A stretch of DNA of 64,000 bases, from assembly GCA_963855995.1 (NCBI GenBank), contig OY979716.1, positions 84,928,042-84,992,041 of the forward strand. Direction: 5' to 3'. The notes below the pieces were generated by a model that saw only the letters and a program-made list of their open reading frames with translations, did no database searches and was not told the DNA's origin. Below, one piece after another: positions 11,486 through 22,592 of this stretch. The stretch's first letter is position 1. The number at the start of each line of letters is the position of its first letter. Source of the DNA: Muricea muricata. Taxonomy: Eukaryota; Cnidaria; Anthozoa; Malacalcyonacea; Plexauridae. The position numbers and the translations under genes are program-made.

Positions 11486-12849
11486 ATGGCTGTCGAGACG
11501 AAGAAGAAGAACACGTAAGTACAACACTCCATATATACGAATTATACAACTAACATCTAGCTCGAAAGTTATCCATAAATGCAACCTATGTTAAGAAAGA
11601 CACGAAGAGCTTGTTAAATTTGTGTATAAATCCAAATTACGTTCATAAATACTGGTTTAATAAGTATTTGAGAAATTAAATGGCTATGGCAACTGGTCAT
11701 GATGGTTTTTAGGCTGCACAGTTTCAAAGAGTTGAATAGTATTAGGAGATCGTAAATGTGGCTTTGCTTTTTATGAATTTACAGTTTTTTGATAACTAAT
11801 AATCCTTTTTGTTACACTTTGGTAATCTAGTATATCTTTAAAAAATTGTAAGTACTGACACATACTTGGCAAGATTCCCAAAAGGTGCCAACAAGTCATG
11901 GCTTATTAGTTATCAAATATTTGTGAAATCAAGCTATGCATGATTATATCTTCTTCTAAAATTTCAGTCCTCAAATGGAATGGACAAGGGATCATGACAT
12001 CTTGTTGCTTAGGGAAATGCTAGCTTCTGATATATATATTACACCACAAAAAAGGAAGCCCTGACAGAGGAAGAATTTGGGATGAGATAGCAGACACCCT
12101 AAATGCAACAAAAGATCTTGTCTTTCGAGTAAAGAAAAAGAGAGGAGTTCGAGATAGATGGAATCTACTAAAGAACAAGTTTAAAAAGAATAGACGGGAG
12201 GAAGAAACTGCCAGCGGTATTGAGGTGGATGATCAGGACGAAAAAGATATATTACTGGATGAACTGACTGATCAAAAGGAAGCAATAAAAGCAAACACTG
12301 GGAGCAAAGATGATGTGGAGAAAGCTGCTGCAGAAGATGTAAGAAACAAAGCCCTGGAAAGATTGGGAAAAACTACAAAGAGAAAAAAAATGATGGTAAT
12401 GATGCAACCAAGAAAACCAAAACAAGAAGAAGTTCAGAAGATGCTTTGACCTTTTTAAGTTTGCAAATTTAGATTTATATGGACTTTTATATTGACATTT
12501 ATATTGACTGTTATATATTTATATAGATTTTTATCTTAAAGTGTAATTCCATATTTAAGACCTCGTGTAAACTAGCGTGAGCTAACAGAGGTTCTTTTAA
12601 TAAATACAAATACAAATACAAATACAAATACAAATACAAAAAGAGAGAGCTGAGCAAGAGCTAGAACTACGAAAACAAGACCAACAGATACAACAGCAAG
12701 CTCAACAACAACAAGAACAACAGCAGCAACAGATGATGCAAATGGTCAGAGCTCAGAATGAGCAAATGCAATTACTCCAACAACAACAGATTCAACAGAA
12801 CCAAGCTTTAATGGTACTACTGCAAAATGTTATTACAAATCAACCATAA
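11486..12849 (+). pseudogene. PIF/Harbinger-associated Myb/SANT-like protein (two exons, disrupted)
   Basis: Role by family: DNA-binding partner that takes the Harbinger transposase to the nucleus and to the element ends. Exon 1 is 11486-11514 (MAVETKKKNT, ending at GTAAGT). Exon 2 starts at 11968 after TTTCAG. It carries a trihelix/SANT-like domain (MEWTRDHDILLLREML, then GRIWDEIADTLN and GVRDRWNLLKNKFKK) and an acidic linker. A frameshift lies near 12050 in an A-run. At about 12459-12640 a repeat tail is inserted. The glutamine-rich coiled C terminus resumes at about 12641-12849. Convergent with the nuclease gene, as usual for Harbinger. Confidence 0.72.
12459..12640 (+). mobile_element. 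Short retroelement 3' tail with (ACAAAT)n end
   Basis: AT-rich non-coding text followed by TTAATAAATACAAATACAAAT and further ACAAAT units (about 12595-12640) interrupts the C-terminal coding part of the Myb-like gene. A non-coding body ending in a short tandem repeat is typical of a SINE or severely 5'-truncated LINE. Boundaries come from where coding sequence stops and resumes. Confidence 0.55.
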
Positions 12850-13338
12850 CTACAGTTTTAACAATTATGTGTTTTCTACATTAGACACGTTTGTTGAGTC
12901 TAAGGTAACTGGAGTTGTTTCAATTATATTAAACAGTAAGGTTAAAACAGTTTGTAATAAGGGTTTGTTAATGATGTCAACAAAGTAATAAATAAAGACT
13001 AGTGCGCAGAGCTATTCTCTTCTTTCCAAAGAATGCTATAGATTGTGTAGAAAAATTTCTTAAAAATTTATTCTTTTCATATCAAAATGAGCATGCTCTT
13101 GAGAAATGCTACCTCACAAATAACTCACAACCAGTACTTTAGAGTATTTTAAGAAGGGTTTACTCTCTGCCTTTCTAACATTAATCTTGTAAGATTTTCG
13201 TTATTAAGAGATATTAATAAAGAGTTCACATTAGAGAGCATGTTGTCATTAGTCTTGGTATTGTTCATAGGCTGTCTTGCAATTACGTTTTCTCAGTCAG
13301 TTCATTGAAAGTACTCTTCCAATGTTGGTGGGTCAAGT
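12850..13338. other. Spacer between convergent Harbinger genes
   Basis: AT-rich; nothing further seen apart from a possible AATAAA at about 12988 for the + strand gene. Confidence 0.5.
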
Positions 13339-14486
13339 TCAAAGTATTCTGAGGTTTTCATATAGGCAGGTAATGCCATTCCTAAGCAAGGCACACACCA
13401 CATACATTTTACCCACACTACTTAAACCAATTTTCAGATTCTTTTTATAATCTGTAAATTTGAACGAATTTGCTATGTCTCCAAATTGCCATTCCACTGC
13501 AATTCGTACTTGTCTCATCGACCTGTTATATTCCTGCATGAGTGGTCTAAGTCATACTTCTCGAAATGGGGTCTGAAGGTGGATGCGAAAGGGATACGCC
13601 AAATCACCATATATACACATAGGCTGCCCTGTAGGTGAGTAAGCATGATTTTGCACATCTTGTAGAAGTCCTGATTGAGCAAGGATCCCTGCATCATGCC
13701 TTCCACCTTCTGTTAAGAGATTTACAGTATGCTCAATAAGACTTTCAAAGCTCATTTCTTTTTTGAATTGCATATGCTACAGACACATTTATGCTTAACA
13801 AGGAAATGTAAACTTACCAGTCGGCCCGAAGAGGTGACCAATTAAACCATTACGTAAGGCGATGGACTGAAATTTTAGAGCGTGCACCCTTTTATGTCCG
13901 TTATATACCGATCTTTGGTGTTCTTCAGGTCGACAAATTGGTCAGACTCTTCCGTCCACAAAACCAAAACAATTATTTAGTGGGGCGCCCTTTTCTTGCT
14001 TATGGCGTCGGCATAACTTTGCAGAGCAACAGGATTTAAGAAAGTCTCATTCCACTCAGGTATAAGATGTCCATGGGTATCAAATAAATAATTGATGAGA
14101 CGATTTGTTATAAGACTGATAACTGAGACTGGCTTTCGACCAAACCAAGGTATGATGTCGCTGTATTGGCAAGGGTAGCAAACACGTCTTAGAAGCATGC
14201 ATAAGCCTTCCATACCATCACAAATACTTCTCTGTTCCAGTTTAAAACTCGCTGGTATCCTGAGAGCCTCTCGAAGACGAGGTAAATCTTGCTTTAACAC
14301 ACGAAACTCAGCCTTACATTCGGCCTCTGGTACATCGTCGAGCGAAAAAGCAGGATAAGTATCGTAGGAAAAATCAGGGTTATTTGACTTGCACGAATCG
14401 TACAGGAGGAGAAATTCCGTATCCGAAATAAATTTATTACAGTGTGCAAGTAAAAGCAATTCTCGCAAATCTCTAAACGAAGACAT
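13339..14486 (-). pseudogene. PIF/Harbinger DDE nuclease with one intron, disrupted
   Basis: Role by family: DDE transposase (DDE_Tnp_4) of PIF/Harbinger. Start at the ATG at 14486 (MSSFRDLRELLLLAHCN). Read leftwards: a helical N-terminal domain, then FGFVDGR at about 13955 (first Asp), GGRHDAGIL after the intron, GDLAYP near 13595 (second Asp) and AVEWQFGDI near 13490 (Glu). The catalytic triad is therefore present. An intron at 13710-13817 has GTAAGT and AACAG borders. Damage: one extra base in a C-run at about 13980, and TGA stops near 13945 and 13553. The first sits where an Arg codon CGA would fit, as expected from CpG decay. The gene is convergent with the Myb-like gene. Confidence 0.8.
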
Positions 14487-14914
14487 ATATTTTAATCGGA
14501 ATAAGGTAGAGAACCTAAAACACACAAAGCCCAAAGATTGGTGGTCTGCCGTAAAAAAGATCTGTGGTATGAGCCCTCTTTATAAACCGGAGTTGAGGTT
14601 AAATCTCCAGATCGAAATGTTTGATAATATGAATGGTCATGAAATTGTGAACACCATAAATAAGATGTTTTTCGAACCTTTAAACGACTTTCAACCGCTA
14701 AATTCTATGAAACTCACGAACACACACGAGAACATATACACACGCCTTGTAATAGCTTACATGTCTCTGAAGAAGATGTCTACAAAGTTCTAAAATTAAC
14801 AAACCCCTTTAAAGCATCTGGTCTTGATAACATTCCGGCATGGATTTACAAGCAATTTGCCGAAATACTCTCCTTACCTGTCAGTATTATTCTAAATAGT
14901 TCGTACGAAGAATA

Positions 14915-15075
14915 AAGGATTACTGAATGGTTTTCCGTGCAGGATAGCCTGACCATGCACGCGGGATGTTGCGAGAGTTTCGGAAAGCGTAAAAATATTT
15001 TTACGCTTTCCGAAAGTCGAGCAACATCCCAAGTGCATGGATCACGCTATCCTGCACGGAAAACCATTAAGTAAT
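14915..15075. mobile_element. Palindromic MITE, ends GGTTTTCCGTGCAGGAT
   Basis: A near-perfect inverted repeat folds around TTTTTACGCTTTCC at about 15000. The outer arms are TACTGAATGGTTTTCCGTGC and ATCCTGCACGGAAAACCATT. No coding capacity. It forms the left part of the insertion that splits the LINE. Confidence 0.75.
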
Positions 15076-15984
15076 TGTTTTATATAATAACTACAATAAA
15101 ACAACGGTTTACACTTTTTAAACCATTGATGAAGCACGTAATTCTCCCAAGAATCGGCAACTTTAGCTTTGTCGGCGTTCGACCGTACGCTTCAATTTAC
15201 ACAATTTTAAAACTTTTCGCATAACTTTTTTGTTTTGTGTTCTTTTGCTTTAAAACTTAGTGAAAATATAGTATTTTAACAGAGACATAGACTGGTACTA
15301 AACCGAAGAGCAGATATTGTAAAAAACCGATGTTATTAACGGCCAAAAGTGGTAGATATACTAGTTTCATTTTGTAATTTTGTATTTTTCTAAGCAAAAA
15401 ACTAAAAAATTAATGGCATTTGAAGTGACGTATGTGTGTAAGAAAGCATAGCAGGCAAATAAAATTTAGTCTTTTATAGGCAACAATGTATGCTGATTCG
15501 AACAGTTGTACTTTTATCGCTACAGCATAAACTAAAACAAAAATATGCGAGTGCCAAAAATCGTATTTCAGTTAAATTTATAACGTAAACAAAAAAAAAA
15601 TACGAGTATACAAGACATTATAGACGTTTGACAACATAAAAGCTTATAGTTTCTGTACTTTGTGCTTTAGCATTTGACTTTGTCTTCACTCTCTGCAAAT
15701 TTCAGAAGTTGAAATGTTTTTTGTCGGCAATTTTAAGCCCGTAACAAGCTCGTAAAATGCGAAGCGATGTCAACTTTCAAATTTCCCGTGCAGGATTGTC
15801 TCATCCTGCACGGGTATTGACCAATCAGATGTCAACTTTCAAAGTTCCCGTGCAGGATTGTCTCATCCTGCACGGGTATTGACCAATCAGATGTCAACTT
15901 TCAAAGTTCCCGTGCAGGATTGTCTCATCCTGCACGGGCATTGACCAATCAGATTGCGTGTTTCACTGTAGTTATTATATAACA
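15076..15984. mobile_element. AT-rich TIR element in LINE
   Basis: The ends show an inverted repeat: TATATAATAACTACAATAAAAC near 15081 and the complement of GTTTCACTGTAGTTATTATA near 15961. The body is non-coding and AT-rich, with the 62-bp tandem array at its right end. LINE coding sequence resumes directly after it. No clean TSD was resolved. Confidence 0.5.
15766..15952. repeat. Three 62-bp tandem repeats, each holding a palindrome
   Basis: Units start GATGTCAACTTTCAAAKTTC at 15766, 15828 and 15890, with only 1-2 differences between copies. Each contains CCCGTGCAGGAT, a 6-nt loop, then ATCCTGCACGGG. The CGTGCAGGAT core is shared with the TIR of the neighbouring MITE. Confidence 0.93.
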
Positions 15985-17330
15985 GAAGTTACCATCTGTT
16001 TGGAAAAGATCCAATGTCGTTCCCATCCCTAAAACGACACCAGTAGAAACAGTAAACAAGCACCTTCGTCCTATTGCCCTAACACCCATAATATCTAAAG
16101 TAGCTGAAGAGTTTGTAATCAAAGAGCACCTCAAACAAGCCATTTTAGAAGTCTTAGACCCGATCAGTTTGGTGTTATCCCAGGAACGTCAACGTGCCAT
16201 GCTCTTATCAAGCTATTTCATAAATGGTCCGAAACCACAGATGGTAATGAATTTACTATACGTGTTGTCCTCCTCGATTACCAGAAGGCGTTCGATTTTA
16301 TTGACCATTCCATCTTGGTATCTAAACTTAAGTCATTACGTATTCCTATTTCAACGTTAAATTGGATTATAAACTTCCTAACAAACAGAAAACAGCGAGT
16401 GAAATTAGCCAGTGATTGTCTATCTGAGTGGGGTAATGTCCCTGCGGGAGTGTCTCGGGGCACTAAACTTGGCCCGTGGCTCTTTGTGTTGATGATAAAC
16501 GATCTGCGACCCGATGGAGTTGACCAGGACAAGTTTGTCGATGATCTGACAATTTCAGAAACAGTTTTAAAATCCGGAGTAAGTATAATCCAAAACTCTG
16601 TGAATAGCATCAAGGAATGGTCAGATAATAACCTGTACATGATGGCAAATGTAAGGAACTCAGAATTGATTTCAAGCAGAATAGAAGTATATTTTCCCCA
16701 GTTAGTATTAATGACAAACAAATAGAAACAGTAAATGAAGTTAAGCTACTTGGAATAATTTTGAGGTCGGATTTGAGATGGAACAGCCACGTGCATGATA
16801 CTATCTCTAAATGTTCTAAACGTTTGTATCTTTTAATACAACTGAAACGGGCAAATGTCGCCAAAAAAGATATCTTACAATTCTACAAGTCATGCATTAG
16901 ATCGGTACTGGAATACGCGGCCATAATATTCCATCATTCCATACCAAAGTATTTAAGCGAAGATATAGAACGAATCCAAAGACGTGCATTGTCAATCATA
17001 TACCCGGACCTCGATTACAAGGACGCTTTGACTGAATCCGAAGAAATAACTCTTAATGAAAGAAGAGAACGAGCTAGCCAAAAGTTCTTCCAACGAATTT
17101 TAGACGATCCTTGCCATAAGTTACATAATCTAATATCAAAAGTTGACCCAGCATCCTCGTATGATCTTCGTCACAAAAGATTAATAAACATACCTCATTT
17201 TAAAACTGAATGATTTAAGAGTACTTTTCTAGTCGCAAGCAGCTTAAAGGCCAACAATTGATTTTTATAGTTTTAACCTTATATTGTTATATGATGTCTT
17301 TTTTAACTTGTAAAACCATGTATTTCAGTT

Positions 17331-20130
17331 TCTACTGATGATGGCGGTGGAGTGTTGCCGCCATATAGACCCGCCGCTATTTTAAATACTAATTATTTCC
17401 GACCCCATATAGACCCGGTAATCTACTGATGCCAAAAAAGTATGGAAATTCAATAAGGATGCACTCCTGTGTTGCGAAAGAACGCGCGTCGAACTAACCA
17501 AGGAATATGCCCACTTTTTTATGGGAATACATATACCAAACCATAGTAGTTCCCTTATTAACGATTGAGAGGAATGCTTAAGGACAGTAAAGACACAGCA
17601 GAGATCTATGATGAGGCAAAAGACATGGCAAACTTAAAAAAGATACAAAGTATAAAACAAAAAGCGGTTGAAAAAGAGAATCTTGTTGGTCATTTTTTTG
17701 ATGCACTTGCTAAAATTAAGGAGTCAAGTGATGCCGTCGATAAATTCCTTCTCTGGGATGTAAAGGTCTCCAGCATCGCAGATATAACAGCAGTATTCCG
17801 TTCTAGTGAGGAACGTGTAGATGCGGAACATCACAAAATGAAGGGCATGACAACCATCAACTTGTCTGTCCAACACCCAGTTCTAAAAGAATGCGTGACA
17901 ATAGCAAGCATGGATTGTATGTCAGCCTTGTGTGAATTCTGGAGAAAACTGAACAATGTAAGTGTTTGTATATTTAGGGACACTTATCAGATAAACATGT
18001 AGCCAAGAATGCATAACTTCGCCTTTGCACACAAAAGTGTAGTTAAGGCTATTTTCATTACACACGCGCGGGCAAGGCGGGCTTTGAAAATCTGCTCAAG
18101 GGAGCGTAACGGGTTCCGAAAAAATGCACGATTCCCTCGTGCCAGAAATGACCGTAATGGAAAATAAGTTGTGTGTACTATGCATAATGTTTGCACTTGC
18201 TTAATTAAGCATTCAATTTACTCAGCATGACAAGCAGTTCAAACTTTTGTTGATTACTTGTTTATTTTTATCACGAAGTCCAAAATTTAATCAATTCTGT
18301 CATCATAGTATACATGAATTTTTGCGATCGTACCGGACATTAACAAAAACACGAACATACGCCGATAAAAGTATAACCGGAGGTCATTACTCTAGGATCA
18401 AGATGATGATATATGAATACATTGGAACCACTGGAATACATTCACTCGAGCCGTACTTCTAATAAGGAGGCAAAACGTTTAAAAAAACTCAGCTGAGAAA
18501 TCTTACATGACATTCGAATTATATGTAGTGAATGGTTCAAGTCGTCTAGTTTCAACCTTTTTACCATTACGTTTTTTCAGGCTTAACGGAAATATACTGG
18601 TAACATGACGTAAATCTGACCCGGAAGAAATTATAACTGCTGAGCATGGCGCAACCGGTAAAGGTATTCGTCGTAAGCTAAAATCTGGCTTAGTAGAAAG
18701 GCCCAAGTCTTGTGAGCTCCATTTTTATGACTGTGCACGTAAAGTAAGTACAGGTACCTGGAGTGCAAAGTCGAGAAAGAAATTCATAACAATGGTGCAT
18801 GGTAAATATACAGCTGAGACTCTTGGGACGTAAGAAGTAGGACCACGAGCACTTTAGAATGGGCGGAAAACCCGAAACGAAGTCATGTGAAATCTTGGTA
18901 TAACTATTTCTGGCATGTCAGGAGGTAAGGTTCAAGAGTTAATAGTTCTTAATAGAATGTATTAAATAATAAATATATGTGTTTTAATGTATTTAAAAAC
19001 AAACTTCATGTGTTTCGTGCATTGAAACGCCGTACAGCACCCAATTTCTAATGGCTGAAGTAAGTCACTCGAGAAATTCTACACGGGCGCCAAGAAAGAC
19101 AGTCTTTCCCGTGTAGCCGAGGACCACATCGTTGAAAGTGCTTTGCTGAAGGCCAAAATTGAAAGGTCGTCATGGTATTATTTTAACAGTTTGTACAAAA
19201 TTTTTGATACTACAGTATTTTACATTTCCTTTTCTGCTGACTATTTTTTAAAAACATTTCCGTGCAATATATATATTTTGCTGATCCCCCCCTCTCCCCA
19301 TTTTTCAGATCAAACATTTTATTTCTTTTTTTTAGTTACGAAAACGGAAGCTATGCTGGAGGTAGGGGTTTGGAGCAGAAAAGAAAGAATGTTAAAGTGA
19401 TTCGATTCCACTAATTCGATTCCACTTTTTGTTTAAAGCTTGCCAAACAAACAAAAATTGAGTTAGTACAGATTCATCATATCAATCAAACTAAAAAGAT
19501 CTTCGAAGTCGATCAACATGGTAAGCGGCGCCTTGTAGAAATTGCAGCAACTGTTTCCTGCAACTGTCTGCACGTTATATGGGTCATTTGCACCAAAAAT
19601 CGCATTCGAAGAAAACAAATCGTCAACTGTTTAGCACTTTGGCAGGAAGCAGTTCGAGCGCAAGTAAAACTCTCGAATTGACTATACTCAACCCGAAACG
19701 AGTATGCAGTCATTCAACACGATCACAAGACCACCGGAACCGCAATCGCCACAGGCTGTTGGCTCAAATGTACAACTACGTGCTTACAATTGTTCAGTGG
19801 TTCTCGCACCAATGTTATTGCCAATCCAAGTCTAAATAGCCAATATCCGTCTGATGTTCCCAGCCAATATCAGTCTTCTCACACAATAACAAGACCACTG
19901 GAACAGCAATCGCTCTACATCAAAGATGGCAAGTAGCAGCATACATCCGATTAACAGAAACGGTATTATCATTGTAACGTTGTGCGCATCAGGCCCAGGC
20001 ATCCCTATTTCCGTCCGCATTGGTTACAATGCAACCGGACTTGATGCTGACAGAGTTCGTAATTGATGCATTGTATAGAGAAATTGGATTGACGATCTAG
20101 TTTCAAATTGTTGCTCAACGTCGTTGAGTT
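17331..20130 (+). pseudogene. Decayed multi-exon gene with SWIM-type zinc-finger remnant
   Basis: Scattered coding-like segments share one strand. At 17430-17960 one is helical and ends at a GTAAGT donor (LCEFWRKLNN). At about 18640-18830 another contains VERPKSCELHFYDC and MVHGKYTAETLG. At about 18930-18955 is SWYNYFWHVRR, before a GTAAGG donor. At about 19065-19170 is EKFYTGAKKDSLSRVAEDH. At about 19450-19630 is KKIFEVDQHGKRRLVEI, then SCNC and HVIWV. The last has the C-x-C-x(n)-H layout of a SWIM finger but lacks the usual spacer and third Cys. Stops and frame changes occur throughout. Whether this was a host ubiquitin-ligase-like gene or transposon cargo is unknown; the joint assignment of segments to one gene is inference. 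Confidence 0.4.
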
Positions 20131-20447
20131 TTTTATTCTGTATTTTTTATTCCGTACTAGTGAAGAAAAGGAGTGTTTTTAGGTTCAGAATACTGTTAAT
20201 GTTTATATTTGGGAATTTGGACTTAATACTCGTTCATATTGTATGACTGGTAGTTAAGATTTGTTAAACCTAATAGTAGCAAACGTACAAACACTACATT
20301 CTACACTATAAGGATCCAATGCTTTAAAACATTTCTTTTACTTTTTAAATTAGGAGAGTAATTTGAGGTATTTTTGCAGATTCATATCAGTAAAAAGGAT
20401 GACCCCTCCCCCCCCCCCCCTTGGCCGACCCCGACACTGCCGAATTG
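20131..20447. other. Non-coding stretch with a poly-C run
   Basis: AT-rich, no ORF of note; a (C)n run at about 20407-20420 precedes the microsatellite. Confidence 0.5.
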
Positions 20448-20560
20448 TATGTATGTATGTATGTATGTATGTATGTATGTATGTATGTATGTATGTGTGT
20501 ATGTATATATGTATGTATGTATGTATATACATGTATATATATGTATGTATGTATAAACTT
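20448..20560. repeat. (GTAT)n microsatellite, likely LINE 3' tail
   Basis: About 25 GTAT units with some GTGT and ATAC variants. On the - strand this is (ATAC)n directly following a TTTCCGTGTTTAAATAAAG-type LINE 3' end, so the repeat probably grew from the LINE tail. Confidence 0.9.
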
Positions 20561-21550
20561 TATTTAAACACGGAAATCTCATTACATAGATAATGCTCTT
20601 CCTGAGAGCCGTGCAATGGACAATTTGCATGTTAGACTAACTTTCAGTCTAGCCAAGACAAGCAAAATCTTTTACCACAGTTAAAAAGAGCATCCTAAAA
20701 TTGGTAGAATTGCCAAGTTTGGTGGCGAAATGTTGTAAAGTATGGAAAATATGGCGTCGCAAAGTTTGCAAATTTGTATACATTTGTATTACGCGAGGAA
20801 AAAGTTACCACTTTTCAGCTAAAATTGTATTTTTAGGATGCTCTTTTTAACTATAGTAAAAGACTTTGTTCGTCTTGCCTAGACTGAAAGTTAGTCTAAC
20901 ATGCAATCGTCTATTATACATAAATATATAGTAAGAAAAACAAAGAAGAAATTAGATTTTACAGTGATTAACTATATTACATATGTATACAATAAAAGCA
21001 TTAGAGACTAAGAGAATCTCGTATATCATTAGAAACCTTCATTTTGAAGGCAGTGACATCCTCAGTTGATTTGATGTCATCACCGCTCCACTGTATGCTA
21101 GACTATTTTTCATGAAGTTTGTGTTTGGTTTTGGAAGAAAAAATTCACCTGGCTACCCCTTACATTGTAGTCATGCATTTGATCCCTTATGGAAAATTGT
21201 GACGTTAGATACATAGGTGCATCATTATTTGCTATTTTATGCATTAATAGTATATTATTCAAATGCCGCCTATGTTTCAACGTTAGCCAGCCCAATTTTT
21301 CTAAAATTTCCGCAGATCTAACATCACAACCAGAACGTGTGATAATCCGCCCAGCACGATTTTGCAATTTCTGAAGTTTTTCCTTAAAACCTTTATTACA
21401 GTTATCCCATACCGACGAACAATAGTCAAAATGCGGTTGTATAACTGCAAAATACACTTTCTTTAATGCGTCTAGTGGGACAAAATCACGAATTTGTCTC
21501 AAGGCACTAAGGCCGCTCTTTACCTTCTTAACAATGTGCATTGGTAACAT
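20555..21550 (-). mobile_element. 5'-truncated CR1/L2-like LINE, 3' part
   Basis: On the - strand, 21550-21110 encodes a typical C-terminal post-RT region: VYFAVIQPHFDYCSSVWDN, then LQKLQNRAGRIITRSG and LGWLTLKHRRHL. A 3' UTR follows, containing one MITE, and ends in AAATAAAG and the (ATAC)n tail. The same 3' terminal sequence recurs in the LINE at 50105-50706, so both belong to one family. No RT core or ORF1 remains. Confidence 0.8.
20627..20904. mobile_element. MITE with about 75-bp TIRs in the LINE 3' UTR
   Basis: Left arm GCATGTTAGACTAACTTTCA and its complement at the right are near-perfect over about 75 bp. The interior is AT-rich and non-coding. The TSD could not be set because the ends are palindromic with the flanks. 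Confidence 0.85.
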
Positions 21551-21934
21551 AAAAACATACCCAACTCAGAAAAACTATTTTCCATGCTCGAAAATGGCCT
21601 TTAGACAACGCTACCCCTCTGGAAAAGTTACTTAACTCCCAATCGAAATCGCCAGAGAAAATACCCGCCCTACAGGAAAAATTCTAGGAAAAATCCTGTA
21701 CTCTGCTTAAAGACTTAATGCTTGACCGCCATCTCTCGTAACCCTTCTGGAAAGGCAAGTGCGACAGTTTACTCCATCAGGAACTTCAGTTCTTAATACC
21801 TCTTCTGGTGACAGGGGGTATGGATATTAAATGTAATAGCTCATTTTTGCGCAAAAAGATGCTGATCACCGGTAAGTTTATTGGAAATCTTTTGATTGTC
21901 ATTGTTAAATAACATTTTTTTCAGTTAAGTTGTA
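21551..21934. other. No recognisable feature
   Basis: No ORF of note, repeat or RNA gene seen. Confidence 0.5.
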
Positions 21935-22320
21935 AATCAACCGACAAAAGGCCTGAATATTCTTGACCTCGTCTTAACAACATCACCCTATTATGTGCAA
22001 CACCTACAGCTGGGCGAACCCTTTTTAGATCTAAAGTTGTGAACCGTATAAAAATAGGCAATCCCGCAAACAGTATTATTCTTACAAGAAGGGAGACTGG
22101 AACAGCAGACGATGACATGAACATTTGCTGGCAAACGTGGAAAGATCTATTTCCAAAAATAACCGAAAAATAAACGAAAGCACCTTGGATATAACTCGGG
22201 AACTAATTTCATTATGTAGGAAAAAGAAGGCTGCCTATAAAATAGCGAGAAAGTCCGGGAAAAAACAAAAAAATCTTACCCGTCTCCAAGGCAAGGGCTG
22301 GTGCAAACAGGGCAATTGAT
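21935..22320 (+). pseudogene. LINE endonuclease/linker fragment
   Basis: On the + strand, out-of-frame pieces read NILDLVLTTSPYYV (the end of an AP-endonuclease domain) near 21955, then SYKKGDWNS-like and CWQTWKDLFPKI near 22080-22150, and a basic linker (LISLCRKKKAAYKIARK) near 22205. This is the usual order between endonuclease and RT in CR1/RTE-type LINEs. The RT is absent. Orientation is opposite to the LINE at 20555-21550, so it is a separate insertion. Confidence 0.65.
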
Positions 22321-22419
22321 AGATACATTGTCTGAAATATAATAGAGGTTAAATCACAGTTAAAGTGCTACTTGGTTCTTAGGTAATACATAATTAATAA
22401 CTGCCCTCCTTAAGTCCTG

Positions 22420-22592
22420 GGGAAACTAGGAAACATTGTTGTGGAAAGTTATGTTTCCTATGATGTTTTTCATTTTACCCACCTCGAGAAACATTGTTAC
22501 AGAAACAAAATTTTGTTCCTCAGGAATCAAAAATGTTTCCAAAATGTCAAAAAAATTTTTGTTGTGGCATCAATGTTTCCTAGTTTTCCTAC
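22420..22592. mobile_element. Short inverted repeat rich in GAAACATTG
   Basis: GGGGAAACTAGGAAACATTG at the left is matched by the complement of CAATGTTTCCTAGTTTTCC at the right, with further GAAACATTG/CAATGTTTC words inside. Probably a MITE; TSD not resolved. Confidence 0.55.

Larger units (their letters stand above)
14490..17330 (+). pseudogene. Jockey-like LINE ORF2 (RT region), 5'-truncated and interrupted
   Basis: Role by family: reverse transcriptase of a non-LTR retrotransposon. Segments in order: pre-RT linker with KPKDWWSAVKKICGM (about 14530); fingers region to about 14912 (ASGLDNIPAWIYKQF); a 1-kb insertion; RT motifs resuming at about 15985 (LRPIALTPIISKVAEEF); VSRGTKLGPWLF near 16450; catalytic KFVDDLTI near 16535 (the YADD-box equivalent); and the C-terminal region to 17213 (FYKSCIRSVLEYAAIIFHH). 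At least three frame changes. No endonuclease or ORF1 is present. Its 5' edge abuts the Harbinger nuclease start, so the 5' UTR of that gene and one element end are missing there. Confidence 0.85.

Noticed and set aside
12660..12849. Independent glutamine-rich gene
   Set aside because: Better explained as the C-terminal tail of the Myb-like gene displaced by a short insertion.
15766..15952. CRISPR-like array
   Set aside because: Three 62-bp units are contiguous tandem copies without unique spacers, in eukaryotic transposon DNA.
20350..20630. ORFs of MYVC/YIHT repeats
   Set aside because: Translations of the (GTAT)n microsatellite.
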